NCBI RefSeq assembly: GCF_020524285.1
Contig: NZ_JAIVKX010000002.1
Coordinates: 614,670-678,669, forward strand
Length of the DNA: 64,000 nt
Source: Alloyangia pacifica
Lineage (GTDB): Bacteria; Pseudomonadota; Alphaproteobacteria; Rhodobacterales; Rhodobacteraceae
Direction of reading: 5' to 3'
The notes beneath the pieces are model-generated. The model saw only the letters and a program-made list of their open reading frames with translations, was not told the DNA's origin and ran no database searches. This document shows positions 25,758 to 34,621 of the stretch, piece by piece; positions within the stretch are counted from its first letter, which is position 1; each line of letters begins with the position of its first letter. A program made the position numbers and the translations under genes.

Positions 25758-26099
25758 ATGTCTCAGATCACCATCCTCTACTGGCGCGACATCCCCGCGC
25801 AGGTGATCGCCGGCTCCGGGCGGCGCGCGGCCAAGGCGGTGCTCCCCGCACGGTTCGAGGCCGCCATCGACCGCGCCGCCATGCGCAGCGGCGCCCGCGA
25901 GAGCGACGCCTATCTCGCCGCCTGGCGCCGGGCCCCCGCCCCGGATCGGCAGGGCGAGGCTGCACAGGGCGCCGCGCAGCAGATCGCCGAGGCGCTGGCC
26001 GCGCGGCTCGACGAGGAGTACGGACCCGAGCGCCTTGCGGCGCTGGTGAATCAGGACGGCTGGGCCGAGCGCCCCGCCGAGGGGAAAGGACCCAGATGA
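25758..26099 (+). CDS. Virulence factor family protein (small, methylamine/one-carbon module)
   Basis: 113 residues starting MSQITILYWRDIPAQVI, the hallmark of the Virulence_fact Pfam family (PF13769 as I recall). Despite the name there is no evidence of virulence; in alphaproteobacteria the gene regularly precedes a methylenetetrahydrofolate reductase and a corrinoid methyltransferase. Residues RESDAYLAAWRR are also conserved. It ends in a 4-bp ATGA overlap with the next gene, so it is translated with it. No catalytic motif is visible. Confidence 0.82.
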   Translation: MSQITILYWRDIPAQVIAGSGRRAAKAVLPARFEAAIDRAAMRSGARESDAYLAAWRRAPAPDRQGEAAQGAAQQIAEALAARLDEEYGPERLAALVNQDGWAERPAEGKGPR

Positions 26100-27016
26100 C
26101 GCTGCTCAACTTCCGACGCCCGCGCCCCGCCGCACCGCACCTGCCGCCGACCGCGCTCGAGGGCTACTCGATCGAGGTGACGCCGCGCACCGCGGCGCAG
26201 GTCGCCGACTTCCGCGCCCTGCTGCCCGCCGGCACCCGCGTCTACATCGCCCATATCGACGGCACGCCGATCGAGGACATGGTGGCCACCGCCGCGCGCC
26301 TGTCGGACGAGGGCTTTTGCGTCATGCCGCATTTCCCCGCCCGCTCGATCCCCTCTGCCGCCGCGCTCGCCGACTGGATCGCTCGCTACCAGGGCGAGGC
26401 CGGGGTGACCCAGGGGCTGATCCTCGCCGGTGGCATTCCCCGGCCGCGCGGCGACTTCCACAGCTCGATGCAGCTGCTCGAGACCGGGCTGTTCGACCGC
26501 GCCGGCTTCACCCGGCTGCACGTCGCCGGCCATCCCGAGGGCAACCGCGACATCGACCCCGACGGCTCGGACCGCGCGGTGCTGCAGGCGCTGCGCTGGA
26601 AGCAGGATTTCTCCGACCGCAGCGATGCGCAGATGGCGCTGGTCACGCAGTTTGCCTTTGATGCCGCGCCGGTGCTGGCCTGGGCCCGCCGCCTGCGCGC
26701 CGAGGGCATCGCCCTGCCCGTCCACCTCGGGATCGCCGGCCCGGCCAAGTTGCAGACGCTGATCCGCTTTGCCGTCACCTGCGGTGTCGGCCCTTCGCTC
26801 AAGGTGCTGCAGAAGCGGGCCCGCGACGTCAGCAAGCTGATGCTGCCCTACGAGCCCACCGAGTTCGTCGCCGAGATCGCCCGCGCCTGCGCCGCCGAGC
26901 CCGATCTGCCCATTGCGCAGTTGCATCTCTTCCCGCTGGGGGGCATCCCTGCCGCCGCGGCATGGGCCGCCCGCCACGGCGGCGATGCCGCGCAGCCGGC
27001 CGCCCGCGCCGTCTGA
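26096..27016 (+). CDS. Methylenetetrahydrofolate reductase-like protein
   Basis: 306 residues, TIM-barrel flavoprotein family of MTHFR. It shows SIEVTPRTAAQVADF, TRVYIAHIDGTP, GLILAGGIPRPRG, HVAGHPEGNRDID, KQDFSDRSDAQMALVTQFAFD and PVHLGIAGPAKLQTL, corresponding in order to the strands of MetF. The ALVTQF.FD stretch is the conserved QxxFD region. It would interconvert CH2-H4folate and CH3-H4folate. It is not the metH/metF methionine pathway copy by context: it is linked to a corrinoid methyltransferase (27744) and so probably handles methyl groups released from methylated substrates. Confidence 0.87.
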   Translation: MTLLNFRRPRPAAPHLPPTALEGYSIEVTPRTAAQVADFRALLPAGTRVYIAHIDGTPIEDMVATAARLSDEGFCVMPHFPARSIPSAAALADWIARYQGEAGVTQGLILAGGIPRPRGDFHSSMQLLETGLFDRAGFTRLHVAGHPEGNRDIDPDGSDRAVLQALRWKQDFSDRSDAQMALVTQFAFDAAPVLAWARRLRAEGIALPVHLGIAGPAKLQTLIRFAVTCGVGPSLKVLQKRARDVSKLMLPYEPTEFVAEIARACAAEPDLPIAQLHLFPLGGIPAAAAWAARHGGDAAQPAARAV

Positions 27017-27055
27017 GGGGCCGCGCCGCCGACCAGCAACGCGCAAGGGACAGGC

Positions 27056-27706
27056 ATGATCAAGGCACTCCTCTTCGATCTCGACGGCACACTTCTCCAC
27101 TCGGACCCGCTGCATTTCGAGGTCTTCCAAGGGCTCTACGCCGAGCGCGGCCGCGAGCTGACCGAGGCAGGGTACCTCTCGGACATCCACGGGCGGCACA
27201 ATCTCGACGCCTTCCCCGAGCTGTTTCCGGGCGAGGACGCCCAGAGCCTGTCCGACCTCAAGGAAGCGCGTTTCCGCGACAAGCTCGAGGACGGCCACGC
27301 GCCGATGCCGGGCGCGCTCGCGCTCATCGCCGCGGCGCGGTCCAAGGGCTGGCGCATCGCGGTGGTGACCAACGCGCCGCGCGTCAATGCCGAGGCGATG
27401 CTGGGCGCCATCGGCCTGCGTGACAGCTTCGAGCTGCTGGTGATCGGCGACGAATGCGCCCGCGCCAAGCCCGACCCCGAACCCTATCTCGCCGCCATGC
27501 GCGCCTTCGATGTCGCGCCGCAGGAATGCATCGCCTTCGAGGACAGCCCCTCGGGGATGCGCGCCGCCGCCGGCTCCGGCGCCCATGCGGTCGGCATCCT
27601 GTCGTCCGGCCTGAGCGCCGACCAGCTGCGCGCCGCCGGGGCGCAGACCGTGATCACCGATTACACCGACCCCGCGCTCGCAGAGCTGCTGAGCAGACTG
27701 GAATAG
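27056..27706 (+). CDS. HAD-superfamily hydrolase (beta-phosphoglucomutase-like)
   Basis: 216 residues. HAD motif I FDLDGTL (nucleophile D8, acid/base D10), motif II VVTNAP, motif III lysine in RAKPDPEPYL and motif IV FEDSPSGMRAA are all intact, with a helical cap after motif I (subfamily IA). It is a phosphatase or phosphomutase of unknown substrate. It lies between the MTHFR-like gene (39 bp upstream) and the methyltransferase gene (37 bp downstream), so it is probably part of the one-carbon operon. Confidence 0.87.
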   Translation: MIKALLFDLDGTLLHSDPLHFEVFQGLYAERGRELTEAGYLSDIHGRHNLDAFPELFPGEDAQSLSDLKEARFRDKLEDGHAPMPGALALIAAARSKGWRIAVVTNAPRVNAEAMLGAIGLRDSFELLVIGDECARAKPDPEPYLAAMRAFDVAPQECIAFEDSPSGMRAAAGSGAHAVGILSSGLSADQLRAAGAQTVITDYTDPALAELLSRLE

Positions 27707-27743
27707 ACAGCCCCATACGACCACACCCAAGGGAGGAGAGCCC

Positions 27744-28793
27744 ATGACCCGCACCGTTCTCGAGTCGAAGACCCGCACCGTGATCATGGGCTTCGACGCG
27801 CCCTTCTGCGTCATCGGCGAGCGGATCAACCCCACCGGCCGCAAGAAGCTGGCGGCCGAGCTGGAGGCGGGCGATTTCTCCACCGTGGTCACGGATGCGC
27901 TGGCGCAGGTGGCGGCGGGGGCGGCGGTGCTCGATGTGAACGCGGGCGTGGTCTACAACTCAAACCCCGATCCGAACGTCACCGAGCCGCCGCTGATGCG
28001 GCAGATGATCGAGCTGGTGCAGGCCAACGTGGACGTGCCGCTCTGCATCGACAGCTCGGTGCCCGGCGCGCTCGAGGCCGGGCTCGAAGCCGCCGAGGGT
28101 CGCCCCCTGCTGAACTCGGTCACCGGCGAGGAGGAGCGTCTGGAACGGGTGCTGCCGCTGGTGAAGAAGTACAACGTCCCGGTGGTGGCGATCTCCAACG
28201 ACGACACCGGCATTTCCGAGGATCCCGACGTGCGCTTCGCCGTGGCCCGCAAGATCGTTGAGCGCGCGGCGGATTTCGGCATCCCCGCGCATGACATCGT
28301 GGTCGATCCGCTGGTAATGCCGGTCGGAGCCATGGCCAGCGCCGGCCAGCAGGTCTTTGCGCTGGTGCGGCGGCTGCGCGAGGAGCTGGGGGTGAACACC
28401 ACCTGCGGCGCGTCGAACATCTCCTTCGGCCTGCCCAACCGGCACGGGATCAACACCGCCTTCCTGCCCATGGCGATCGGCGCGGGGATGACCTCGGCGA
28501 TCATGAATCCCGTGGCCATGCCGGTGACGCAGAGCAAGATCGCCGCGAAGAAGGCCGAGTTGGAGGCCGCCGGGGTGATGCTGCCGCCGCTGGAGGATGC
28601 CGACTTCGTGCGGCTTTTCGGACTCGGGTCGATGACCGCCGGTCCCGGCGCCGAGATGATGGCGATCCGCGCCGCGAACTTCCTGGTGAACCAGGATCCG
28701 CACGGCACCGCCTGGATCGCGATGAACAAGGGCGAGGACGCTGGCAGCGAGGCCCGTGGCGGGCGCCGCGGCGGTCGGCGGCGGCGGGCTTGA
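27744..28793 (+). CDS. Methyltetrahydrofolate:cobalamin methyltransferase
   Basis: 349 residues, pterin-binding TIM barrel. FCVIGERINPTGRKKL (about 19-34) and the strands VLDVNAG, LCIDSS, VAISNDDTGI, DIVVDPLVMPVG and TCGASNISFGLPNR follow the pattern of methyltransferase domains that move methyl groups between corrinoid protein and tetrahydrofolate (MtgA/AcsE-like). The last 20 residues are a glycine/arginine-rich basic tail (ARGGRRGGRRRRA) not found in AcsE, perhaps RNA- or membrane-interacting or simply disordered. GGGAGGAG lies 5-6 bases before the ATG, one of the strongest ribosome sites in the window. No corrinoid protein or MttB-type methyltransferase gene is inside the window. Confidence 0.9.
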   Translation: MTRTVLESKTRTVIMGFDAPFCVIGERINPTGRKKLAAELEAGDFSTVVTDALAQVAAGAAVLDVNAGVVYNSNPDPNVTEPPLMRQMIELVQANVDVPLCIDSSVPGALEAGLEAAEGRPLLNSVTGEEERLERVLPLVKKYNVPVVAISNDDTGISEDPDVRFAVARKIVERAADFGIPAHDIVVDPLVMPVGAMASAGQQVFALVRRLREELGVNTTCGASNISFGLPNRHGINTAFLPMAIGAGMTSAIMNPVAMPVTQSKIAAKKAELEAAGVMLPPLEDADFVRLFGLGSMTAGPGAEMMAIRAANFLVNQDPHGTAWIAMNKGEDAGSEARGGRRGGRRRRA

Positions 28794-28987
28794 CCTCTTC
28801 GCCTCAGAGATGCGCGGCGCGCCCGACCCCGGGTGGGCGCGTTGCACCGCATGTTTGAGGCGCTTCATCCCTCAAGCCCGGACAAGGGGCGCGCTGAGAC
28901 AGAGCTCGCAGATGCGCCCTCCCAGGAGAGGGTCTGGCGCGACCCGCGGCTGGTCGCCCCGCGCCCTGCCGGAACAAACGCGGCGCC

Positions 28988-29863
28988 CTAGGGCCAGGCC
29001 GCATAAGACGTCGCCGGCGCGCTGCGCTTGGCCATGCGGCGCCGGAACCGGCTTGGAGGAACGCCCTCCATCCGTTTGAAAAACCTGTTGAAATAGGCCG
29101 GGTCCGAGAATCCCAGCCGGAACCCAACCTGCGCCACCTGCAGACCCGAGTTGGTCAGCAGCTCCGCCGCCTCGCGGTGCAGCGCCTCATGCAGCCAGGC
29201 CTGCGGCGAGCGTCCGGTGGCCCGGCGCACCGCGCCCGAGAGCCGGTCCCGCGACACGCCGAGCGCGCGGGCATAGTCCCCCACCTCCCAATGCTCGCGC
29301 AGGTGCAGGCCCGCGAGCTGCACGAAGCCCTGCACCAGCCCGCCCGTCGCCACGTCGGGCCGCGCCCGGCCTTCCTTCACGCCGCGCCAGAGCTGCACCA
29401 GCAGCATCGACAGCATGTGCCCGGCCATGATCTCCACCCCCGGCGCGCTCTCGGCCAGTTCCTCGCGCAGTTCGGCCAGCCGCCGCACCACCCGCTCGCG
29501 CTCGTCTCCCAGGGGCACCGAGAGATCGGCACTCAGCACCTGGCTCAGCTCGTCGCCGAAGGCCGAGCCCGGCAGCACCCGCGACAGCGCGCCCTTGGTG
29601 AGCTGCACCAGCTCGCCGCGGCACCCCGGCGAGAGCCGCAGGATCCCGTTCCGCCCCGGCGCCAGCCAGACGAATCGCGGCGCCTCGATGGACAGGTCGC
29701 GGTCGTCGCCGGGCACCCGGCCGCGACCCGACTGCAGCACCAGCAGGCAGGCGCTTTCGGCACGCAGGCTATAGCTGGTCTCCGCCAGCGGGCTGCGGAT
29801 CTCATGGGCGGTGATGCCGTGGTGGGCCGCGGGCCGCAGGGGGAAAGTTTTCATCGTGCTCAT
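28988..29863 (-). CDS. AraC-family transcriptional regulator
   Basis: 291 residues: N-terminal cupin-like sensor region (SYSLRAESACLLVLQSGRG and on) and a C-terminal pair of helix-turn-helix motifs, LGVSRDRLSGAVRRATG and VAQVGFRLGFSDPAYFNRFFKR followed by GVPPSRFRRR, the AraC/XylS hallmark. It is divergent from the Liv-type ABC operon and probably activates it in response to the imported substrate. Two ATG codons three residues apart (29863 and 29854) are possible; neither has a good ribosome site. An inverted repeat overlaps the first. Confidence 0.9.
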   Translation of the reverse strand: MSTMKTFPLRPAAHHGITAHEIRSPLAETSYSLRAESACLLVLQSGRGRVPGDDRDLSIEAPRFVWLAPGRNGILRLSPGCRGELVQLTKGALSRVLPGSAFGDELSQVLSADLSVPLGDERERVVRRLAELREELAESAPGVEIMAGHMLSMLLVQLWRGVKEGRARPDVATGGLVQGFVQLAGLHLREHWEVGDYARALGVSRDRLSGAVRRATGRSPQAWLHEALHREAAELLTNSGLQVAQVGFRLGFSDPAYFNRFFKRMEGVPPSRFRRRMAKRSAPATSYAAWP

Positions 29864-29901
29864 GAATTGTGCGCGCTTTGTGGCTTATAAGTACAATTCA
29901 T
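29862..29901. promoter_or_regulatory. Inverted repeat in AraC-regulator/ABC divergent region
   Basis: Perfect 9-bp arms ATGAATTGT (29862-29870) and ACAATTCAT (29893-29901), 22 bases apart, centre to centre about three helical turns, spanning TATAA-like sequence (29885-29890). The left arm contains the regulator's first start codon. This fits a binding site for the AraC-type regulator controlling its own gene and the divergent importer; function is inferred. Confidence 0.5.
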
Positions 29902-30030
29902 CCCCGCATACGTGCATTTTATCAACGAGTTTTTCAGATACCTTTTTCGTCACCCGCCACAGGACGCCTCGGGGAGAGGGACGCGTGTGGCGCAACGCGA
30001 TGCTGCAAACGCATCAAACGGGAGGACAAC

Positions 30031-31245
30031 ATGTCACAGAACACGAGGCGCGCCGTGCTGCGCGCCCTGCCGCTTGCTATGGTCTCGGCGCTGGCGCTGA
30101 GCACGCCGCTCGCCGCGCAGGAAGAGCCGGTCACCATCGGCTACGCCGTCTCCAAATCCGGCCCCAACGCCACCGGCGCGGGCATCACCACCATCCCCAA
30201 CTACGAGCTCTGGGTGAAAGAGGTGAACGAGGCCGGCGGCCTCGAGATGCCCGATGGAACCCGCCGCCCGATCGAGGTGGTGGAATACGACGACCGCTCC
30301 AGCGCAGAAGACCTCGTGCGGGCCATCGAGCGGCTCGCCACGCAGGACAAGGTCGACCTGATCCTGCCGCCCTGGGGCACCGGCGGCAACCTCGCCATCG
30401 CGCCGCTGATGGACCGCTTCGGCTACCCGCAGCTCGCGGTGACCTCGGTGACCGACATGGCCCCCGAGTTCGCCAAGCGCTGGGACCGCTCGTTCTGGAT
30501 GCTCGGCGGCGGGCACGACTACGCCACCGCGCTGGTCGAGACGCTGGCCGCCGCCAAGGAGGCCGGCACGATCAACGACAAGGTCGCGATGATCTCGGTC
30601 GCCGACGGCTTCGGCATCGACCTGGTCAAGGCCGCCCGCCCGGCCTTCGAGGAGGCCGGCTTCGAGTTGGTCTACGACGAGAGCTACCCGCTCGGCACGT
30701 CGGACTTCGCCGCCATCCTCAACGAGGTGCAGGGCTCGGGCGCCGACAGCTTTGTCGCCTTCTCCTACCCGCCGGGCAGCTTCGGCGTGACCAAGCAGAC
30801 TATGACCACGGGCTACAACCCCAAGGTCTTCTACATCGGCGTCGGCGGCGCCTTCCCGATCTACGGCAAGATCACCGAAGGCAAGCAGGAAGGCGTCATG
30901 TCGATCGGCGGCGTCGACGCGATGAGCCCGGCGGTCGAGGAGTATTTCGCCAAGCACACCGAGGTCATCGGCAACCCGCCGGACAGCTGGGCGAGCGCCA
31001 TCACCTACGCCTCGCTGGAAATGCTGGAGGAGGCGGTGAAACGCGTCGGCCTCGACCACGAGGCGCTGGCAGCGGAAATCTCCACCGGCACCTTCGACAC
31101 GGTGATCGGCGAGGTGACGCTCGAGGACAACCAGCTGCGCAAGCTGTGGTGGGTCGGCCAGTGGCAAGGCGAGCACTTCGTTGCCGTCAGCCCGGCGGAC
31201 CGCGACGGCGCGGCCGCCCCGGTCATCCCGAAGCCCGAATGGTAA
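30031..31245 (+). CDS. ABC transporter substrate-binding protein (Liv/HAAT type)
   Basis: 404 residues with a Sec signal (AVLRALPLAMVSALALSTPLAA, cleavage before QEEPV). Mature type-I periplasmic binding fold of the branched-chain amino acid/amide family: VTIGYAVSKSGPNATGAG, RRPIEVVEYDDRSSAEDLVRA, LPPWGTGGNLAIAPL. It delivers an amide, amino acid or small organic acid to the permease encoded downstream. GGGAGGACAAC precedes the ATG at 30031; the longer open frame upstream is not coding. First gene of the catabolic operon. Confidence 0.92.
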   Translation: MSQNTRRAVLRALPLAMVSALALSTPLAAQEEPVTIGYAVSKSGPNATGAGITTIPNYELWVKEVNEAGGLEMPDGTRRPIEVVEYDDRSSAEDLVRAIERLATQDKVDLILPPWGTGGNLAIAPLMDRFGYPQLAVTSVTDMAPEFAKRWDRSFWMLGGGHDYATALVETLAAAKEAGTINDKVAMISVADGFGIDLVKAARPAFEEAGFELVYDESYPLGTSDFAAILNEVQGSGADSFVAFSYPPGSFGVTKQTMTTGYNPKVFYIGVGGAFPIYGKITEGKQEGVMSIGGVDAMSPAVEEYFAKHTEVIGNPPDSWASAITYASLEMLEEAVKRVGLDHEALAAEISTGTFDTVIGEVTLEDNQLRKLWWVGQWQGEHFVAVSPADRDGAAAPVIPKPEW

Positions 31246-31325
31246 ACCACTTGGTAAATCGCGGTGGCGGGCCTTGCGCCCGCCCCGCCCAGATACCCGC
31301 AACGGTATCCGAACTGGGACGCTAG

Positions 31326-32198
31326 ATGTTTCTTTCAACTCTCTTTCTCGGGCTCGTGCTCGGCGGCACCTACGCGCTTCTCGCGCTGGGTCTGTCGCTC
31401 CAGTACGGCATCGCCCGGATCATGAACCTCGCCTATGGCGAGTTCATGCTGCTCGCCTGTTTCGCGGTGACCATGATGTTCACCAGCTGGGGCCTCGGCC
31501 CGCTCTGGGGGCTGCTGGTCGTCGTGCCGCTGGGCTACGCGCTCGGCTGGATCATCCACTCCGTCATGATGCGCCCGCTGATCAAGCGCTCGGGCGGCGG
31601 AGGCCGGCTCGAGGTCGACACGATCCTCGCCACCTTCGGCCTGCTCTTCGTCGTGCAGGGGCTGATGCTGGTCACCTTCGGCAGCGATTTCACCTCCTAC
31701 AGCTATCTCGACCGCGGCATCGGCATCCTCGGCACCACCATCGCCGCCAACCGGCTGATCGCCTTCGTGGTGTCGCTGGCGCTCGGCTTCGGGCTCTACG
31801 CCGTGCTGATCCGCACCCGCTGGGGCCGCGCGCTGCGCGCCGTGGCGCTGGCACCGGGCTCGGCCTACCTGGTGGGCATCGACGTCAACAAGCTGGGCCG
31901 CCAGGGCTTTGCGCTCGGCGGGGCGCTGGCCGCCGCCGGGGGGGCGCTGGTCTCGATGTTCCAGACCTTCTCGGCGACCGACGGCGTGGTCTTCACCATG
32001 AAGGCGCTGATCGTCGTGATCATGGGCGGCGTCGGCAATATCCTCGGCGCGCTGATCGCGGGCCTGCTGCTCGGGCTTGCCGAGACATTCGTCGCCGCCT
32101 TCATCGACCCCGGGCTGACCATGGCCGCGACCTACACGATGTTCCTTGCCGTGCTGCTCTGGCGGCCGACCGGGCTCTTCGGCAAGGCGGGAGGCTGA
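31326..32198 (+). CDS. Branched-chain-type ABC permease (LivH-like)
   Basis: 290 residues with about eight hydrophobic segments. LALGLSLQYGIARIMNLAYGEF and the EAA-like cytoplasmic loop ALAPGSAYLVGIDVNKL before GGALAAAGGALVSMF are the LivH pattern. It forms the inner-membrane channel with the LivM-like protein. It lies 80 bp after the binding protein gene and 4 bp before the next permease gene. The usual LivH loop reads RAxAqdpexAxlmGIn; the version here (RAVALAPGSAYLVGID) is a modest variant. Confidence 0.92.
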   Translation: MFLSTLFLGLVLGGTYALLALGLSLQYGIARIMNLAYGEFMLLACFAVTMMFTSWGLGPLWGLLVVVPLGYALGWIIHSVMMRPLIKRSGGGGRLEVDTILATFGLLFVVQGLMLVTFGSDFTSYSYLDRGIGILGTTIAANRLIAFVVSLALGFGLYAVLIRTRWGRALRAVALAPGSAYLVGIDVNKLGRQGFALGGALAAAGGALVSMFQTFSATDGVVFTMKALIVVIMGGVGNILGALIAGLLLGLAETFVAAFIDPGLTMAATYTMFLAVLLWRPTGLFGKAGG

Positions 32199-32202
32199 GA
32201 CC

Positions 32203-33150
32203 ATGATGTACATCCTTTCCGCCCTCGGTCTCGCGGCGCTCGCGGTCCTGCCGATGGTCTTCGGCGACTATGGCACCGGCATGCTGGTGGGCCTCGCGGG
32301 CTACGTGACGCTGGCCACCTCCTGGGCGATGTTCTCGGGACCGACGCGCTACATCTCGCTGGCCACGGTCGCCTTCTTCGGCGTCGGCGCCTACACGGTC
32401 GCGGTGCTGAACGAGGTGCTGCCCTACCCGCTGGTGCTGCTTGCCGCCGCCGGGATCGGCGCCACGATGGCGCTGCTGGTCGGCCTCTCGACGCTGCGCC
32501 TCGCGGGCATCTACTTCGTGATCTTCACCTTCGGCCTCGCCGAGCTGGTGCGCCAGCTCATCACCTGGTTCGAGGTCAACGTGACCGGCACGCTGGGCCG
32601 CTACATCTTCCTCGACCTGGAAGCCAAGCACATCTACTGGCAGCTGCTCGCGCTCGGCGCGGCGACGCTGGCGCTCTCGGCCTGGATCCGGCGCTCGCGC
32701 CTCGGCCTCGCGCTGCGGGTGATCGGCGACGACGAGACCGTGGCGGCACACTCGGGGATCAACCTTGCCCGCACCAAGCTGGTGCTCTTCGTCGCCTCCT
32801 CGACGATCATCACGCTGGTCGGCGCGATCCAGGCCCCGCGCTGGGTCTATGTGGAACCCTCGATCGTCTTCAACCCGACGGTCAGTTTCCTGACGGTGAT
32901 CATGGCGCTGCTTGGCGGGGCCACGCGGCTCTGGGGTCCGCTCTGTGGCGCGGTGCCGCTGTTCCTGCTCTTCGAATGGCTTTCGGCGCGCTTCCCGGAT
33001 CACTTCTCGATCCTGCTGGGGCTGATGTTCATGGCGGTGGTCTACGCCCTGCCCGACGGTGTGCTGGCCGCGCTGGAGCGCTTCCGCCACCGCGGCAAGG
33101 AAGGCAACGGCACCTCGGCCCCCAAACCGGCAAAGGAGGCGAACGCATGA
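32203..33150 (+). CDS. Branched-chain-type ABC permease (LivM-like)
   Basis: 315 residues, about nine to ten hydrophobic segments, LivM pattern (TRYISLATVAFFGVGAYTVAVL, LRLAGIYFVIFTFGLAEL, LRVIGDDETVAAHSGINLARTKL). The start is at the first of two adjacent ATG codons, with GGGAGG upstream. The stop overlaps the livG-like start by 4 bp (ATGA). The C-terminus after the last helix is a short charged tail. Confidence 0.92.
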   Translation: MMYILSALGLAALAVLPMVFGDYGTGMLVGLAGYVTLATSWAMFSGPTRYISLATVAFFGVGAYTVAVLNEVLPYPLVLLAAAGIGATMALLVGLSTLRLAGIYFVIFTFGLAELVRQLITWFEVNVTGTLGRYIFLDLEAKHIYWQLLALGAATLALSAWIRRSRLGLALRVIGDDETVAAHSGINLARTKLVLFVASSTIITLVGAIQAPRWVYVEPSIVFNPTVSFLTVIMALLGGATRLWGPLCGAVPLFLLFEWLSARFPDHFSILLGLMFMAVVYALPDGVLAALERFRHRGKEGNGTSAPKPAKEANA

Positions 33151-33875
33151 GCGTGCTTCTGGAAACCCAAGGGCTGACCAAGCGGTTCGGCGGGCTGACG
33201 GCGGTGAACGGCGTCTCGCTCACCGTCAAGCGCGGCGAGGTCCTGGGGCTGCTCGGCCCGAACGGCTCGGGCAAGACCACCCTGATGAATCTGATCTCCG
33301 GGGCGCTGAAATCCTCGGAGGGCGCGCTGCTCATAGCCGGCAAGGACATGACCGGCGCCCCGCCCCATCGCATCGCGAAGTCGGGCGTGGCGCGGACCTT
33401 CCAGCTGGTGAAGATCCTGCCGTCGCTGACGCTGGAAGAGAACGTCATGGTCCCGGCCGCCTTCGGCCCGGACCGACTCTGGGGCCGCGCGCTGAAGACG
33501 CAGGTGGCCGAGTGCCTCGACATGGTGGGGCTCCACGCCCGCGCCGGGCAGCAGGCCTCGGAGCTGACCTACATCGACCAGAAGCGGCTCGAGCTGGCGC
33601 GCGCGCTGGCCTCGGCCCCGAAGCTGCTGCTGCTCGACGAGTGGCTGGCCGGGCTCAACCCGACCGAGCTGCACGAGGGCATAAGGCTCATCCGAGAGCT
33701 GGAGCAGACCGGCATCACCATCATCATGGTCGAGCACATCATGGACGCGGTGCGCGCGCTCTGCCCGCGCTGCGCTGTGATGAACTCCGGCACGCTGATC
33801 GCCGACGGCGCCACGAACGAGGTCCTGTCGGACCCGCATGTGGTCGCCGCCTACCTGGGAGAAGAGGATGCTTGA
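33147..33875 (+). CDS. ABC ATP-binding protein (LivG-like, variant signature)
   Basis: 242 residues. Walker [10 protein letters not shown] (37-45), Q-loop FQLVK, Walker B LLLLDE (160-165) and H-loop VEHIMD are intact. The signature region, normally LSYGQ or LSGGQ, reads LTYIDQKRLELARA (140 onwards), and the proline after the Walker B glutamate is W166. A related variant (LTLADRKRLE) exists in some Liv-type systems, so this probably marks a subfamily rather than inactivation. It pairs with the LivF-like ATPase downstream; the two frames overlap by 8 bp. Confidence 0.92.
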   Translation: MSVLLETQGLTKRFGGLTAVNGVSLTVKRGEVLGLLGPNGSGKTTLMNLISGALKSSEGALLIAGKDMTGAPPHRIAKSGVARTFQLVKILPSLTLEENVMVPAAFGPDRLWGRALKTQVAECLDMVGLHARAGQQASELTYIDQKRLELARALASAPKLLLLDEWLAGLNPTELHEGIRLIRELEQTGITIIMVEHIMDAVRALCPRCAVMNSGTLIADGATNEVLSDPHVVAAYLGEEDA

Positions 33876-34602
33876 GATCGACAACCTGCGCATCACCTAC
33901 GGCAAGCACACGGCGCTTGGCGGGGTGAGCATGGCGGTGGACAAGGGCGAATGCGTGGTGATCCTCGGCGCCAACGGCGCGGGGAAATCCTCGCTGCTGA
34001 AGGCGGTGGGCGGCGTGGTTCGCCCGGCCTCCGGCGTGATCAGCCACGAGGGCCAGGATCTGGCGCAGGTGCCCGCGCATGAGATCGTCGAGCGCGGCAT
34101 CGCGCTGGTCCCCGAAGGGCGCGGCATCTTTGCCCGCATGAGCGTGGCCGACAACCTCGCGCTCGGCTGCCACCCCGCCCGCGCCCGCGGCGGGGCCGAC
34201 GCGCGCCGCCGCGAGGTTCTGGAGCTCTTCCCGCGCCTCGCCGAGCGGCAGAAGCAGCTCGTGGGCACCATGTCGGGCGGCGAGCAGCAGATGGTCGCCA
34301 TCGCCCGCGCGCTGATGTCGAACCCAGACCTGCTGCTGCTCGACGAGCCGAGCCTCGGCCTTGCGCCGATCGTGACCAAGGAGGTGTTTGCCGCGCTTGG
34401 TCGCATCCGCGAGACCGGGCTCACCCTGCTCATCGTGGAACAGAACGTGCGCGCCAGCCTCGCGCTCGCCACCCGCGGCTACCTGCTGGAAGCCGGGCGC
34501 GTGGTGGGCGGCGGCAGCGCCGCGGAGCTGCAGACCGACACGGCGGTGCAACGCGCCTTCCTGGGCGGCACGACCGAGCCGCTTGAAAACGAATTGAACT
34601 GA
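33868..34602 (+). CDS. ABC ATP-binding protein (LivF-like)
   Basis: 244 residues. Walker A GANGAGKSS, signature MSGGEQQMVAIARAL, Walker B LLLLDEPSLGLAP and H-loop-region VEQNV, the LivF pattern with canonical residues throughout. It starts 8 bp inside the livG-like gene. It completes a five-part Liv-type importer. The stop codon is 19 bp before the aldehyde dehydrogenase gene, which is therefore probably in the same transcript. Confidence 0.93.
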   Translation: MLEIDNLRITYGKHTALGGVSMAVDKGECVVILGANGAGKSSLLKAVGGVVRPASGVISHEGQDLAQVPAHEIVERGIALVPEGRGIFARMSVADNLALGCHPARARGGADARRREVLELFPRLAERQKQLVGTMSGGEQQMVAIARALMSNPDLLLLDEPSLGLAPIVTKEVFAALGRIRETGLTLLIVEQNVRASLALATRGYLLEAGRVVGGGSAAELQTDTAVQRAFLGGTTEPLENELN

Positions 34603-34621
34603 CCCAAGGAGACGGACAGGC

